A DNA stretch of 64,000 bases from positions 18,253,831 through 18,317,830 of the forward strand of contig CALNVZ010002974.1 in the NCBI GenBank assembly GCA_940671915.1, in the 5' to 3' direction. The position numbers were made by a program, and so were the translations under genes. Below are positions 59,301 through 63,687 of the stretch, one piece after another (position 1 is the first letter of the stretch; each line of letters begins with the position of its first letter). Source of the DNA: Paracentrotus lividus (taxonomy: Eukaryota > Echinodermata > Echinoidea > Camarodonta > Echinidae). The notes below the pieces were generated by a model. That model did not search any database, was not told the origin of the DNA, and was given only the letters and a program-made list of their open reading frames with translations.

Positions 59301-59765
59301 CCTATGATCCTTCATTTCTTTGTTTATATTCTTCTTCCTCCTTTCCCTTCATCTCTATTTGAACCCTTCCAGTATTTGTTTGTCCTTTTCCACATCCCCC
59401 ACCCTCCAGCCATTTTTATCCCTTCCTACATTAATCATCTTCTTCCACCTTTACCCTCCAACTCCCAAATGTGATCATCTTTTCACTATTTTTGCCTGCA
59501 TCTTCCTTCTCCTCCTGCAGCCCAACCCAATCACTCAATTCTCTTTTCCCCCTCCTACTCCTCCTCATACATATATGCATAAATTATCATAATTACCTTA
59601 ATTCTCTTTGGAACCAGCTGACCAGTGTGTCCTAGCTGACCATCTGAGTTACAGCCCCAGGTGTAGACTTGACCGTTGCTAGAGATGGCTACACAGTGGG
59701 AGGCACCAGCCACAATGCGGACGATATTCTTACTGCTGAGTTGTTTGATTGCACACGGCGTGTGC
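28638..59765 (-). CDS. ALS2: Alsin (ALS2), 3' two-thirds of the gene, 24 exons
   Basis: Alsin is a multidomain guanine-nucleotide exchange factor. Its VPS9 part activates Rab5 on early endosomes, and the DH/PH part is linked to Rac1 and actin signalling (family knowledge). Joining 24 exons by GT-AG sites and phase gives one open frame of about 1,154 codons. From the first visible residue: end of the RCC1-like propeller (about 1-200), DH (about 200-390), PH (about 395-500), eight to nine MORN repeats (about 530-770, [16 protein letters not shown] type), linker, and VPS9 (about 1,010-1,154). Mammalian alsin is about 1,650 residues, so roughly 500 N-terminal residues lie beyond the right edge. 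The frame closes exactly (one split-codon base plus 1,155 codons with stop). There is no frameshift or internal stop. The domain order RCC1-DH-PH-MORN-VPS9 is diagnostic; the shorter paralogue ALS2CL lacks the RCC1 part. Confidence 0.95.
29220..29370. repeat. C-runs in the last ALS2 intron
   Basis: Short C-runs near 29,233-29,248 and 29,335-29,354, followed by A-runs. The opposite strand is G-rich and could form G-quadruplexes in the transcript. The overlapping 102-codon frame is not coding. Confidence 0.6.
29396..29604 (-). CDS. ALS2: ALS2 visible exon 23: VPS9 catalytic core
   Basis: 209 bp with acceptor CTCCTTCAG and donor GTAATG. It encodes [20 protein letters not shown] and [20 protein letters not shown]. 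The short acidic DDL followed by an FPVF hydrophobic helix is the VPS9 signature that contacts the Rab5 switch regions. Confidence 0.95.
30467..30512 (-). CDS. ALS2: ALS2 visible exon 22: VPS9 microexon
   Basis: 46 bp with acceptor TCTACAG and donor GTAATT. It encodes [15 protein letters not shown]. Phase fits both neighbours. Confidence 0.9.
30815..30994 (-). CDS. ALS2: ALS2 visible exon 21: start of VPS9 domain
   Basis: 180 bp with acceptor TAATTTCAG and donor GTAAGT. It encodes [20 protein letters not shown] and [18 protein letters not shown], the helical lead-in and beginning of the catalytic VPS9 domain. Confidence 0.94.
31030..31625. other. Intronic DNA between ALS2 exons 20 and 21
   Basis: The intron includes a T-run and G-run at about 31,565-31,587. 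No other features. The 102-codon plus-strand frame is low-complexity. Confidence 0.5.
31653..31814 (-). CDS. ALS2: ALS2 visible exon 20: LFPDLP segment and acidic tail
   Basis: 162 bp with acceptor TTTCTTTCAG and donor GTAAGC. It encodes [11 protein letters not shown], a variable [16 protein letters not shown] stretch and RQKDEDD. The donor was chosen because only GTAAGC at 31,652 keeps phase with the next exon and matches consensus. A weaker site a few codons earlier (GTCAAG) would also keep phase. Confidence 0.87.
31960..32340. repeat. CAATTCAATT-rich minisatellite containing copies of an ALS2 exon end
   Basis: Units of about 130 bp consist of AATTCAATTCCATTCCA-type sequence followed by a copy of the last 40-55 bp of the exon at 32,341-32,498. 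Clear copies are at 32,206-32,270 and 32,078-32,127. In the first copy the splice donor GTCAGT is changed to GACATT, so it cannot act as that donor. Confidence 0.8.
32341..32498 (-). CDS. ALS2: ALS2 visible exon 19: helical region before VPS9
   Basis: 158 bp with acceptor ATTGACAG and donor GTCAGT. It encodes [20 protein letters not shown] and [19 protein letters not shown]. The last 55 bp or so recur twice in the following intron (32,206-32,270 and 32,078-32,127). Confidence 0.94.
32858..32963 (-). CDS. ALS2: ALS2 visible exon 18: linker
   Basis: 106 bp with acceptor TATATGAAG (weak pyrimidine tract) and donor GTGAGA. It encodes [20 protein letters not shown] followed by [15 protein letters not shown]. 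Phase agrees on both sides, which supports the unusual acceptor. Confidence 0.88.
33306..33476 (-). CDS. ALS2: ALS2 visible exon 17: linker
   Basis: 171 bp with acceptor GTCCTTCAG and donor GTAAAT. It encodes [20 protein letters not shown] and [17 protein letters not shown], the conserved helical linker between MORN and VPS9. A foldback element (33,514-34,236) ends about 37 bp upstream of its acceptor. Confidence 0.92.
33514..34236. mobile_element. Foldback element with TGTTTCAC ends in an ALS2 intron
   Basis: The ends GGGGGTGTTTCACTAAGTC and GACTTGGTGAAACACAGCCC are inverted repeats. Inner pairs such as AGTACCCCTATTATAGTGG with CCCCATTAAAATAGGGGTAA, and TGACGTCAAAAAATGTTAAC with a matching right copy, show that most of the 723 bp folds back. 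It is non-coding. The ends resemble those of the smaller element at 41,481-41,693. Confidence 0.75.
34389..34513 (-). CDS. ALS2: ALS2 visible exon 16: last MORN-like repeat
   Basis: 125 bp with acceptor GATTTTCAAG and donor GTAAGA. It encodes [20 protein letters not shown] followed by [12 protein letters not shown], a diverged ninth repeat, then MMDQQVKRP. It starts the linker to the VPS9 half. Confidence 0.92.
34783..34860 (-). CDS. ALS2: ALS2 visible exon 15: MORN repeat 8
   Basis: 78 bp with acceptor GACTGACAG and donor GTAATA. It encodes [20 protein letters not shown] then PTLNGK. Phase 0 on both sides. Confidence 0.92.
35297..35335. repeat. CA microsatellite
   Basis: About 19 CA units in the intron just downstream (minus strand) of the 271-bp MORN exon. 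It is probably polymorphic in length. Confidence 0.95.
35362..35632 (-). CDS. ALS2: ALS2 visible exon 14: MORN repeats 4-7
   Basis: 271 bp with acceptor TCAATATAG and donor GTGAGT. It encodes four repeats: [48 protein letters not shown] and the weaker [18 protein letters not shown] repeats in alsin are linked to self-association and membrane targeting (family knowledge). A CA microsatellite follows 26 bp after the donor. Confidence 0.95.
36017..36115 (-). CDS. ALS2: ALS2 visible exon 13: third MORN repeat
   Basis: 99 bp with acceptor GGAACAG and donor GTAATA. It encodes [14 protein letters not shown] and the repeat [16 protein letters not shown]. The PGPSPNK stretch is a small insert between repeats. 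Confidence 0.93.
36384..36505. mobile_element. Mariner-like MITE (about 120 bp)
   Basis: TACAGTCAACCT at the left and AGGTTGACTGTA at the right are inverted repeats that start and end with TA, as expected for TA target sites of Tc1/mariner elements. The interior has no coding capacity. Confidence 0.7.
36707..36772 (-). CDS. ALS2: ALS2 visible exon 12: second MORN repeat
   Basis: 66 bp with acceptor TTTTTAG and donor GTAAGT. It encodes [20 protein letters not shown] then HG. A single MORN repeat fills the exon. Confidence 0.93.
37129..37235 (-). CDS. ALS2: ALS2 visible exon 11: first MORN repeat
   Basis: 107 bp with acceptor GTGTTTAG and donor GTAAGA. It encodes a basic lead ([13 protein letters not shown]) and the MORN repeat [16 protein letters not shown] across the junction. 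Phase 0 in. Confidence 0.93.
37236..38023. other. Intronic DNA, no further feature
   Basis: AT-rich ALS2 intron with TACATGTA words. No additional exon with correct phase could be found between exons 10 and 11, and none is needed. Confidence 0.5.
38024..38215 (+). mobile_element. tRNA-derived SINE, plus strand
   Basis: The head contains the A-box TGGTGGTCTAGTGGT and B-box GGTTCAAATCC (about 38,080-38,090). The tail contains CTGCAGTTGTGTGTGTTACT, ACCGTTAGAGACA and TTTAAATAAAG. The tail words match the SINE at 1.7-1.9 kb. The acceptor stem does not pair, so it is not a tRNA gene. It lies antisense within the ALS2 intron. Confidence 0.82.
38216..39437. other. Intronic DNA with G-runs
   Basis: G-runs lie at about 38,262-38,275, 39,092 and 39,147-39,157. 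TACATGTACATGTAGT occurs near 39,022. No exon is supported. Confidence 0.5.
39438..39519 (-). pseudogene. Duplicated 3' part of an ALS2 exon with its splice donor
   Basis: About 80 bp here match 39,546-39,630 with few changes: the last 24 codons of the PH exon plus GTAAGCAG. The copy is still open in frame ([20 protein letters not shown]) and keeps a good donor but has no acceptor of its own. Reading from the true exon into the copy hits a stop within eight codons. It is therefore probably inert, though it could act as a decoy 5' splice site. Confidence 0.85.
39553..39727 (-). CDS. ALS2: ALS2 visible exon 10: PH domain C-terminal helix
   Basis: 175 bp with acceptor TATCTCCAG and donor GTAAGC. 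It encodes [20 protein letters not shown], with the conserved PH helix tryptophans, then a polar tail ([19 protein letters not shown]). The last 75 bp or so, with the donor, are duplicated just downstream at 39,438-39,519. Confidence 0.94.
40198..40668. mobile_element. Mariner-like MITE next to an ALS2 splice donor
   Basis: TACAGTCTGTGTCAAATAAA at the left and TTTTTTACACAGACTGTA at the right are inverted repeats with TA on both sides. The 470-bp interior includes ATGGTACAAGTGG paired with GACTGTACCATT. No transposase frame remains; the 105-codon frame over its right end is chance. It lies 17 bp from the exon at 40,685-40,755. Confidence 0.8.
40685..40755 (-). CDS. ALS2: ALS2 visible exon 9: PH domain, middle
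   Basis: 71 bp with acceptor CCTTACAG and donor GTAAGT. It encodes [19 protein letters not shown]. The end of a mariner-like MITE lies about 17 bp beyond its donor, so an insertion came very close to the splice site without destroying it. Confidence 0.92.
40800..41480. other. Intronic DNA, no feature
   Basis: Part of the 3.6-kb ALS2 intron between exons 8 and 9. AT-rich, with TACATGTA words. Short frames have no support. Confidence 0.5.
41481..41693. mobile_element. Foldback MITE (about 213 bp)
   Basis: GTTTCACAAAGAGTTAAGTA at the left pairs with TACTTAACTCTGATTCCCC at the right, and ACTTAAAAGTCGC with GCGACTTTAAGT. The loop has CpG-containing GCGCGCGG and GGATGCGCA words. It is non-coding. 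Confidence 0.8.
42713..43457. mobile_element. TTAA-flanked TIR element (737 bp)
   Basis: TTAA then GGTGGATGTCTGGTAATTAC on the left, and its exact complement GTAATTACCAGACATCCACC then TTAA on the right, give 20 bp of perfect inverted ends with a TTAA target duplication. The interior is AT-rich, with TTAATTAATT and GCTAATTTATGC words. No transposase. TTAA duplication is known from piggyBac and Kolobok elements, and the ends do not decide between them. Confidence 0.88.
43458..44401. other. Intronic DNA, no feature
   Basis: Part of the ALS2 intron between exons 8 and 9. A minus-strand patch at about 43,637-43,680 resembles an exon end but is not needed by phase. Confidence 0.45.
44402..44530 (-). 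CDS. ALS2: ALS2 visible exon 8: PH domain, first strands
   Basis: 129 bp with acceptor CTATTCAG and donor GTAAGT. It encodes [20 protein letters not shown] and [16 protein letters not shown], the PH pattern of strands followed by the FLLF.D.L motif. Phase 0 on both sides. Confidence 0.94.
44865..45628. mobile_element. TTAA-flanked piggyBac-like MITE, copy B (756 bp)
   Basis: TTAA at 44,865-44,868 and 45,625-45,628 enclose CCCTAAAAAGACTGG ... CCAGTCTTTTTAGGG, a perfect 15-bp inverted repeat. Just inside are G-run/GGCTCATTCAGCCCCCC and its mirror GGGGGCTGAATGAGCCCCCC, a second inverted pair. The body matches the 11.5-kb element in reverse orientation. The right side has an extra copy of the end sequence (AGTCTTTACGTGTGTCAAAA then CAGTCTTTTTAGGG). 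No transposase frame. Confidence 0.9.
45930..46061 (-). CDS. ALS2: ALS2 visible exon 7: DH domain end
   Basis: 132 bp with acceptor CTGACTAG and donor GTAGGT. It encodes a helical charged stretch ([20 protein letters not shown]) and [11 protein letters not shown], leading into PH. Phase 0 on both sides. A large repeat array (46,211-47,391) starts 150 bp upstream in the preceding intron. Confidence 0.92.
46211..47391. mobile_element. Composite element: TIRs around a 155-bp tandem array
   Basis: The left end TATGTCCCCGCCGA and right end TCGGCGGGGACAATA are inverted repeats. Between them lie six to seven units of about 145-162 bp, each with GGCGAAGGAGTAGCATTTTG, GGTCAAAGGTCAAAG, a CCGTGAAGAAGTTTTGTAG-type word and AAAGCAAACGGAATCGAAAT. 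The units align at 46,311, 46,473, 46,629, 46,777, 46,933, 47,089 and 47,234. Next to the right end is a GGAC-rich tract (47,267-47,325). It looks like a non-autonomous DNA transposon with an internal satellite. The 88-codon frame is repeat translation. Confidence 0.85.
47755..47935 (+). mobile_element. SINE 3' end (partial)
   Basis: The stretch TGTAAAGCGCTTTGTAAACT ... GCACTATATAAATAACTCA followed by ATT repeats is the characteristic 3' tail of a widespread group of animal SINEs. The upstream part to about 47,755 may be its body. No tRNA-like A and B boxes were found, so the copy is probably 5'-truncated. It lies just downstream (minus strand) of the DH exon at 47,955. Confidence 0.6.
47955..48114 (-). 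CDS. ALS2: ALS2 visible exon 6: DH domain, core
   Basis: 160 bp with acceptor TTAATTATAG and donor GTAAAC. It encodes [20 protein letters not shown] followed by AKLRDYYPE, the conserved DH helix with the P..R...Y..LL pattern found in exchange factors of this class. Phase 2 in. Confidence 0.94.
48115..48688. other. Intronic DNA, no supported feature
   Basis: A 63-codon minus-strand frame (48,322-48,513) reads like a charged helix ([20 protein letters not shown]) but has no splice sites in phase with ALS2, whose neighbouring exons join without it. It could be a remnant of another sequence. Confidence 0.4.
48689..49583. mobile_element. GTTT-microsatellite-bearing repeat element (about 895 bp)
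   Basis: The ends TACCCACGCC and GGCGTGGGTA are inverted. Near the left end lies GATGAAATCGGCAGGGTATT, then a GTTT tract of about 100 bp (48,735-48,832), then GAGAACGGGTGAACGGATTT. An element whose microsatellite sits at a fixed place behind one end is typical of some invertebrate non-autonomous repeats. The frame of KQTN repeats on the minus strand is the microsatellite. It is wholly intronic. Confidence 0.7.
49638..49893 (-). CDS. ALS2: ALS2 visible exon 5: DH domain, first part
   Basis: 256 bp with acceptor CATAACAG and donor GTGAGC. It encodes helices including [20 protein letters not shown] and [20 protein letters not shown], typical of the Dbl-homology bundle. It joins exon 4 as [11 protein letters not shown] structured repeat (48,689-49,583) ends only 55 bp beyond its donor. 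Confidence 0.93.
50030..50165 (+). repeat. Possible decayed tRNA-SINE
   Basis: GTGCTGTGGTTGAGTTCTAA resembles an A-box region and GTCATTATTTCAATCCCTGA a decayed B-box, at about the right spacing. The following CAAGACATCAATGCACATTT may be the tail. Weak. Confidence 0.3.
50536..50707 (-). CDS. ALS2: ALS2 visible exon 4: propeller end and helical lead into DH
   Basis: 172 bp with acceptor TAATTGTAG and donor GTACAT. It encodes [39 protein letters not shown] and [12 protein letters not shown]. The last part is an amphipathic helix that leads into the DH domain. Phase 0 in, phase 1 out. Confidence 0.92.
51255..51423 (-). CDS. ALS2: ALS2 visible exon 3: Ser/Lys-rich insert in the RCC1 region
   Basis: 169 bp. 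The acceptor is GCTTATTAG before C CTC CAA. The alternative AG eight bases further on would give an immediate stop in frame with exon 2, which decides the start. It encodes a polar stretch ([20 protein letters not shown]) and ends LTFLKK. The donor is GTAGTT. The stretch is probably a flexible loop inserted in the propeller and may carry phosphorylation sites (inference). Confidence 0.88.
52045..52157 (-). CDS. ALS2: ALS2 visible exon 2: RCC1-like blade continued
   Basis: 113 bp with acceptor CCTATGCAG and donor GTATTA. It encodes [18 protein letters not shown], another RCC1-type blade half, then [13 protein letters not shown]. Phase 0 in, phase 2 out. The upstream intron is 7.4 kb and packed with nested repeats. 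The 5' edge of this exon, with its acceptor, is duplicated at 52,603-52,680. Confidence 0.92.
52287..52521. mobile_element. Palindromic MITE (about 235 bp)
   Basis: The arms pair over about 95 bp. TTACCTGTGACAGTTTCGAC and CTGGCTGTCATCTTCTTCAA match the complement GAAGAAGATGACAGCC then GTCGAAACTGTCACAGGTTA. The loop has GGCGCCAATTAGAAATCACC. Non-coding. It lies between an ALS2 exon edge and its duplicate. Confidence 0.85.
52603..52680 (-). pseudogene. Duplicate of an ALS2 exon 5' edge with intron sequence
   Basis: About 78 bp match 52,142-52,220: the first codons of the RCC1 exon (MPNST), its acceptor and the flanking intron. The copy keeps an acceptor-like CCTCTACAG before ATGCCTAAC but continues with GTACTCAC and leaves the exon homology after about 15 bases. 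It is probably non-functional, but it is a cryptic 3' splice site candidate. Confidence 0.8.
53036..57170. mobile_element. Outer TIR element with repeated GGTTACGGAGTGAC word (about 4.1 kb including insert)
   Basis: The ends TGGGCAGTTCCAAG (53,038) and CTTGGAACTGCCCA (ends 57,168) are perfect inverted repeats of 14 bp, with ATTT on both outer sides as a possible 4-bp target duplication. Inside, GGTTACGGAGTGAC occurs at about 53,051 (GGTAACGG form), 53,231, 53,428, 53,442, 54,439 (inverted), 54,458 and 56,793. The word is absent from 54,613-56,782, which is a second element inserted into this one. A second internal repeat, TATGCTAATTTATGC with flanking sequence, occurs four times (about 53,617-54,060). 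No transposase frame was found. Confidence 0.8.
54613..56782. mobile_element. Inner nested TIR element with repeated GTAACGTCAGTTACC word (2.17 kb)
   Basis: The ends GTGGGCAATTCCAC and GTGGAATTGCCCAC are perfect 14-bp inverted repeats. Inside, GTAACGTCAGTTACC or close variants occur at 54,977, 55,145, 55,172, 56,368, 56,383, 56,576 and 56,754, the last adjoining the right end. The word is itself nearly palindromic (GTAAC-GTCA-GTTAC). The end GGGCAATTCCA resembles the outer element's GGGCAGTTCCA, which suggests the two are related families. No protein of note is encoded. Confidence 0.8.
57488..58454. mobile_element. TIR element with repeated GGGGCCATAATTACCCC word (about 965 bp)
   Basis: The ends GGGGAGACTGGGGTAATTAT (then GGCCCC) and the exact complement ending at 58,450 form a 26-bp perfect inverted repeat, with TA on both outer sides. 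GGGGCCATAATTACCCC recurs inside at about 57,673 and 57,947, and TTTTTATGGCCCC at about 57,703. The copy at 57,947 is followed by GAGTGACA. A 150-bp element is inserted at 58,087-58,227. Confidence 0.85.
58087..58227. mobile_element. Nested MITE, about 140 bp, GGCCCGGTCCCACTGGC ends
   Basis: GGCCCGGTCCCACTGGC on the left and GCCAGTGGGACCGCGCC on the right are inverted repeats. TTAAA flanks both sides, a likely target duplication. The interior has GCGCATGAGCTGCGTA and ATCCGCAA-type words. It interrupts the 57.5-58.5 kb element, so it is younger. Confidence 0.8.
58455..59160. other. Pyrimidine-rich intronic DNA
   Basis: T/C-rich on the plus strand, especially 58,800-59,160 and again 59,300-59,580, giving low-complexity frames. 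No exon. Confidence 0.5.
59185..59291. repeat. Repeated CGCGGAAACAAAAATGAGAC word
   Basis: CGCGGAAACAAAAATGAGAC plus GGATT occurs at 59,185 and 59,247, and CCGTCTCATTTTT (the complement of its second half) at 59,279. This is a compact direct and inverted repeat in the intron close to the RCC1 exon. Confidence 0.7.
59597..59765 (-). CDS. ALS2: ALS2 visible exon 1: RCC1-like blade
   Basis: 169 bp with acceptor ATTACAG and donor GTAATT. It encodes [19 protein letters not shown] followed by CNSDGQLGH, the classic RCC1 repeat pattern (G.xH..A.t..G.vy.WG.N..GQLG). It begins with one base of a split codon, so a further 5' exon exists. The intron upstream runs at least 4.2 kb to the window edge. Confidence 0.93.
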
Positions 59766-59769
59766 CTGT

Positions 59770-60823
59770 AATGTTCAAGAATTTGTCAGAATTAATTAGA
59801 ATCATAATCAAAATTACAGTTTCCATTCTGTTTTAACACAGGGAAAGAAAACATGTATTCACAATAAATCAAATGCAAACAATCCTTAATTGTCTTTGGA
59901 GGTGAGTGGCAAAAGGTGATTTATTAACAAATTGAGAAAAACTTTTTCACAGTTAATACTCACATGAGCGAAGATGAAATAGTATTTGTTCAAATATTAA
60001 ATTTTGTTCAATTAATTTATTATTTCATTAATTGTATTGTACTAACCACCTCTGTAGACAGTACTGTATTAAAACATATAAAATACGGTAAGATTTGTTG
60101 CAAGATCACAACTTAATCTCTTTCATGGTCGATGAAATCTTCACTTTATTCTTCTTCAGGAAATTGCTTCCTACATGTACATCTCAATACCCTGACAGAT
60201 ATGGCTGTGAGACAATCACTTCAAATTAATATATCTTTCCTGCTAATTTTGAATAAGTCCTTGATTTAATTTGGCTCTCAAAATACATTTATTTGAAATT
60301 GTTCATCCAGGTCAATACCAGATTAACTGACAAATCGTGAAAATATTCCTTGAAGGTTAAATCAATGCCTGGCCTTAGGGCAGAGGAAATAAGGCTTTTC
60401 CGTCAAGTCACCCTGTACAGGTAGTAATCTTGACATTTGCTTCTGAAGGAACTCATTACTCACGACATCTATAGATGGCCAGATGGCATTAAGGGATTGT
60501 GACTCAATTGTAAAGGGCTATATTCGGGTCATTCATACCCGTAGGTACTCGCGTCAATTTAGCCTGCATTATATTGACAAATATGCAGGCTTTATTGCCT
60601 ACACGTACATGCCTCATGACGACAAGGTTTAGATGCTAGGCTTTTGGCATTAGCAAAATAAACTTCTTTCAAAGACAGCATTTGAGGATAAGCTTGAAAA
60701 TAATACTATTAACAGTGAAGGCTCTAGTTATTATCAATAAAAGAAATGTGAAAAATTACATATTTGTTAAGAATTGAAATTAATTCATCTTGTATTGTAC
60801 ATAATCATACATTGTAGGGCAAG
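59770..60823. other. Intronic DNA, no supported feature
   Basis: Upstream ALS2 intron. A less AT-rich, non-repetitive patch at about 60,340-60,660 contains TTAGCCTGCATTATATTGAC and a mirrored ATGCAGGCTTTATT. It could be regulatory but there is no direct support. Confidence 0.45.
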
Positions 60824-60960
60824 TCCAAGCTATTTTGCAACTTTGTCCTGACAAATAATTTTTAATACCAAAAATCATGTATGAAACGATTCATCTCAGA
60901 TGGTTTATGGTAAATTATTTGTCAGTAACACACTGGACAAAAAATGCAAAATAGCTTGGA
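60824..60960. mobile_element. Foldback MITE (137 bp)
   Basis: TCCAAGCTATTTTGCA at the left and TGCAAAATAGCTTGGA at the right are perfect 16-bp inverted repeats. Further inside, CCTGACAAATAATTTTTAAT pairs with TAAATTATTTGTCAG. Confidence 0.85.
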
Positions 60961-63569
60961 TTGAATTAACTTTTTTTCCCCCTTCAAATATACATTTTAA
61001 ATATATTGATTGCAATAAAAAATATTTTTTATAATTGAAAATAAAAAATTCAACTTTTAATAAAGCCTACATAGATCTGCATTTTCAAAATGTTTTCCTT
61101 CACATACATGTGTGTGTGTGTGTAAAGGGGGGGGGGGGCGTATGTGTGGGGGTAACATCATCAACGCTCATCTGCTTGGCGTATGCGCAAGATAAGGTTC
61201 TAGTTGTGCTCTAGTTAATGCAACTCTAATGCGAGTGCATCATTATACTTTGTACATGGGAGGGGATACATGTATGTAAGCTACAGTGTATATAAATTTT
61301 CAATATTTACTTGACCAATTTGACCATTAGATTTAATCATAGAAGAACTCTACTACAAGAACACACTTCCTGCATGTCAAATTTAAATGGAAAATAATCT
61401 GATATGCCTCAGATATTATCTTTGACAGAGCCTTGATCAAATTTCATTTCACTGCTCCAAAAACGGCTTGAGATGACAAAATCAAATTTTACCTAAATGT
61501 ATAGGCCACATGCTCAGTATTTACAAAGTACAAACCATGGGTACATGTTTGAGATGATATCAATCTGACAAACTAAAATTGCAGGTTGGTTGATTGGTTC
61601 ATAGCATTTAATAAATGATTCCATAACTTTTGACCAGGGAATCTACAGCCTATCAGGTAGAATTGTTACGAAAGCGTAAAAATACGATGTACGTACAAAA
61701 GGTACATGTTGTAGTGACATCGACTTGGTTTTGAATCCATATCCATGCTCTACGCACTCAGTCATCAGGCCTCTGAATACACCCTTTAAAAGGCTCATTA
61801 TTTATGTCTTGTATGTCCAGACTTCATGCATCCCATACAACCACTATGATGAAAAACACTCTCTTCGTGCTATCCCATGTGTTTATTTACAGACTGGAGA
61901 ACGTACATTGGTAATGATTGAAGGAGGGACATCTGTTAGGCTTGTCTAAAATGTATGCACATTAGGCTAAGTGTATATACACGTATCTGCTTAAAAAACA
62001 TTCATTAACGTAGAAAAAGGGATAGAAAGCGATACATTCTACATGAACAGAAGGATGTACACAAAAAAGTGGAAGAGAGAGAGAGAGAGAGAGAGGAAGG
62101 GGTAAATGTGTACAACATAATAAAGACAAAGGAATAAAGAGAGTTTTTATTTTTAGAATCAAGATAGAAATCATAAAATTCTTGATTCCCAAGAAAAAAA
62201 AAATCTGTTGGAACCTGCTGATATTTCATGATAAAAATATAATATTGTTCAAATGATGAGATGACTAAATTTGAACTTGATATTTTTTCTCTGCATGCTC
62301 TAAATATACTCTTTTTCTGGTTTCACATATTGAGCCGATTAACCACTTCTTCCTGCCACATGTGAATATAATTTCGACCTAATTTCGCACCCAAAAGTTT
62401 ACACATGTACATGTACATGAAGAATGTACAATATGAATAACATTAAAATGCAAAAGTCAGTTGGTCACTTATAATTTAGTTGTAACACAAAAATTCCACA
62501 TATTTTGTATGGTACCTTGAATATATCCTGCAATTGAATTAGAATTACAGTGTATAAAATGATAATTTTCTTAAAGCGAGAGCGAACTGAGCAACACTCT
62601 CATTGACTGTATGTTATAAATAGCTAGTCTTAATGTATACCTTTTGAGATAACTATTACCAAAATAGTGTATAAATTAACCTAACATTAAATTTGTATTG
62701 GAAAATTTAAAATGTTTTGAGGGGGAAAGTATGTGTTTTTATACTTGGCAAAATAATTATCATGGTATGAATTCATTGAGTAGGACTTGTAGTAGGACTT
62801 GAGGTGGTGCTATACAAAGTTGCTAGTTTGTACTGGCTTTAAAGTGATGTATAAATTTACATAATTGTATTTAGTATTGTAACATTTATAAAAGCAACTT
62901 TCTGTTAATTGTACAAGTATGTGTTTATATGGGGGTCTAGCATTGATGATATACATGTACATGTTCTTTCTTTTTACAACTTTGAATTGTACATGCATGT
63001 AATACATAGAAAAAGTACAGTGTACTGTGTCAATGACACACCATGGGAAATTAGGGAATGGTTCTATATTTTCATAAACTTGTTAGCACAGTCGCATACA
63101 CAAATTCTTCCCTGCTCTTATTTATGCAATGGCCAGACAAAATAGTGTAAAGTCCTTGGGGACATTTCCAATTTAGCATAAATTGGTGTGCAGACATAAC
63201 CTTTACAACACTAGCCATGCCTAACGCCTGTATACTCAATGTATATATAGCATGCTTGCCTACATACTACGAGCCTGCCCTGGGACTGGGTGTTTCAAGT
63301 TATTCTTCATTTGATTTTAAACCATGCAATACATTGTACAATTTATGTCAATGAATGTATTATGTTGATTATAAATATACATGCACTTTAATGCAACATT
63401 GGATGCATGCAATTGGAAATATAAAGGAGAATTATCTGTATTGCAAAATACATCACTTTATAGAAGAATTTTTAAAAAGTATGTTGAATAATGTGCTTGA
63501 ACTGAAAAAAATTGAAACATTCTTCCATTTTTTTCAAAGAGAACCACACAACATTTCATTCATATCAGC
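60961..63569. other. Intronic DNA with microsatellites, no exon found
   Basis: A GT tract and G-run lie at about 61,108-61,138 and a GA tract at about 62,075-62,097. Short frames have no family likeness. The missing 5' ALS2 exons must lie beyond 64,000 or be too short for me to recognise here. Confidence 0.45.
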
Positions 63570-63687
63570 ACAACTACCCCCTGGCCAATTACCCCCAGGA
63601 CAACTACCCCCAAGAAATAGGGTATGGGTTAGGTGTAGAATTAGGGAGTTTTTGGTGGGGGTAGTTGTCCAGGGTGTAGTTGTCCTA
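63570..63687. mobile_element. 'GGACAAyTACCCC' family element, copy 3
   Basis: CACAACTACCCCCTGGCCAA, TTACCCCCAGGACAACTACC on the left and GGGGGTAGTTGTCC, GGGTGTAGTTGTCC on the right form the repeat. ATGGGTTAGGTGTAGAATTA lies in the middle. This is the shortest and cleanest of the three copies. The overlapping 123-codon frame ends in translated repeat (PPGQLPPGQLPP). Confidence 0.8.
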
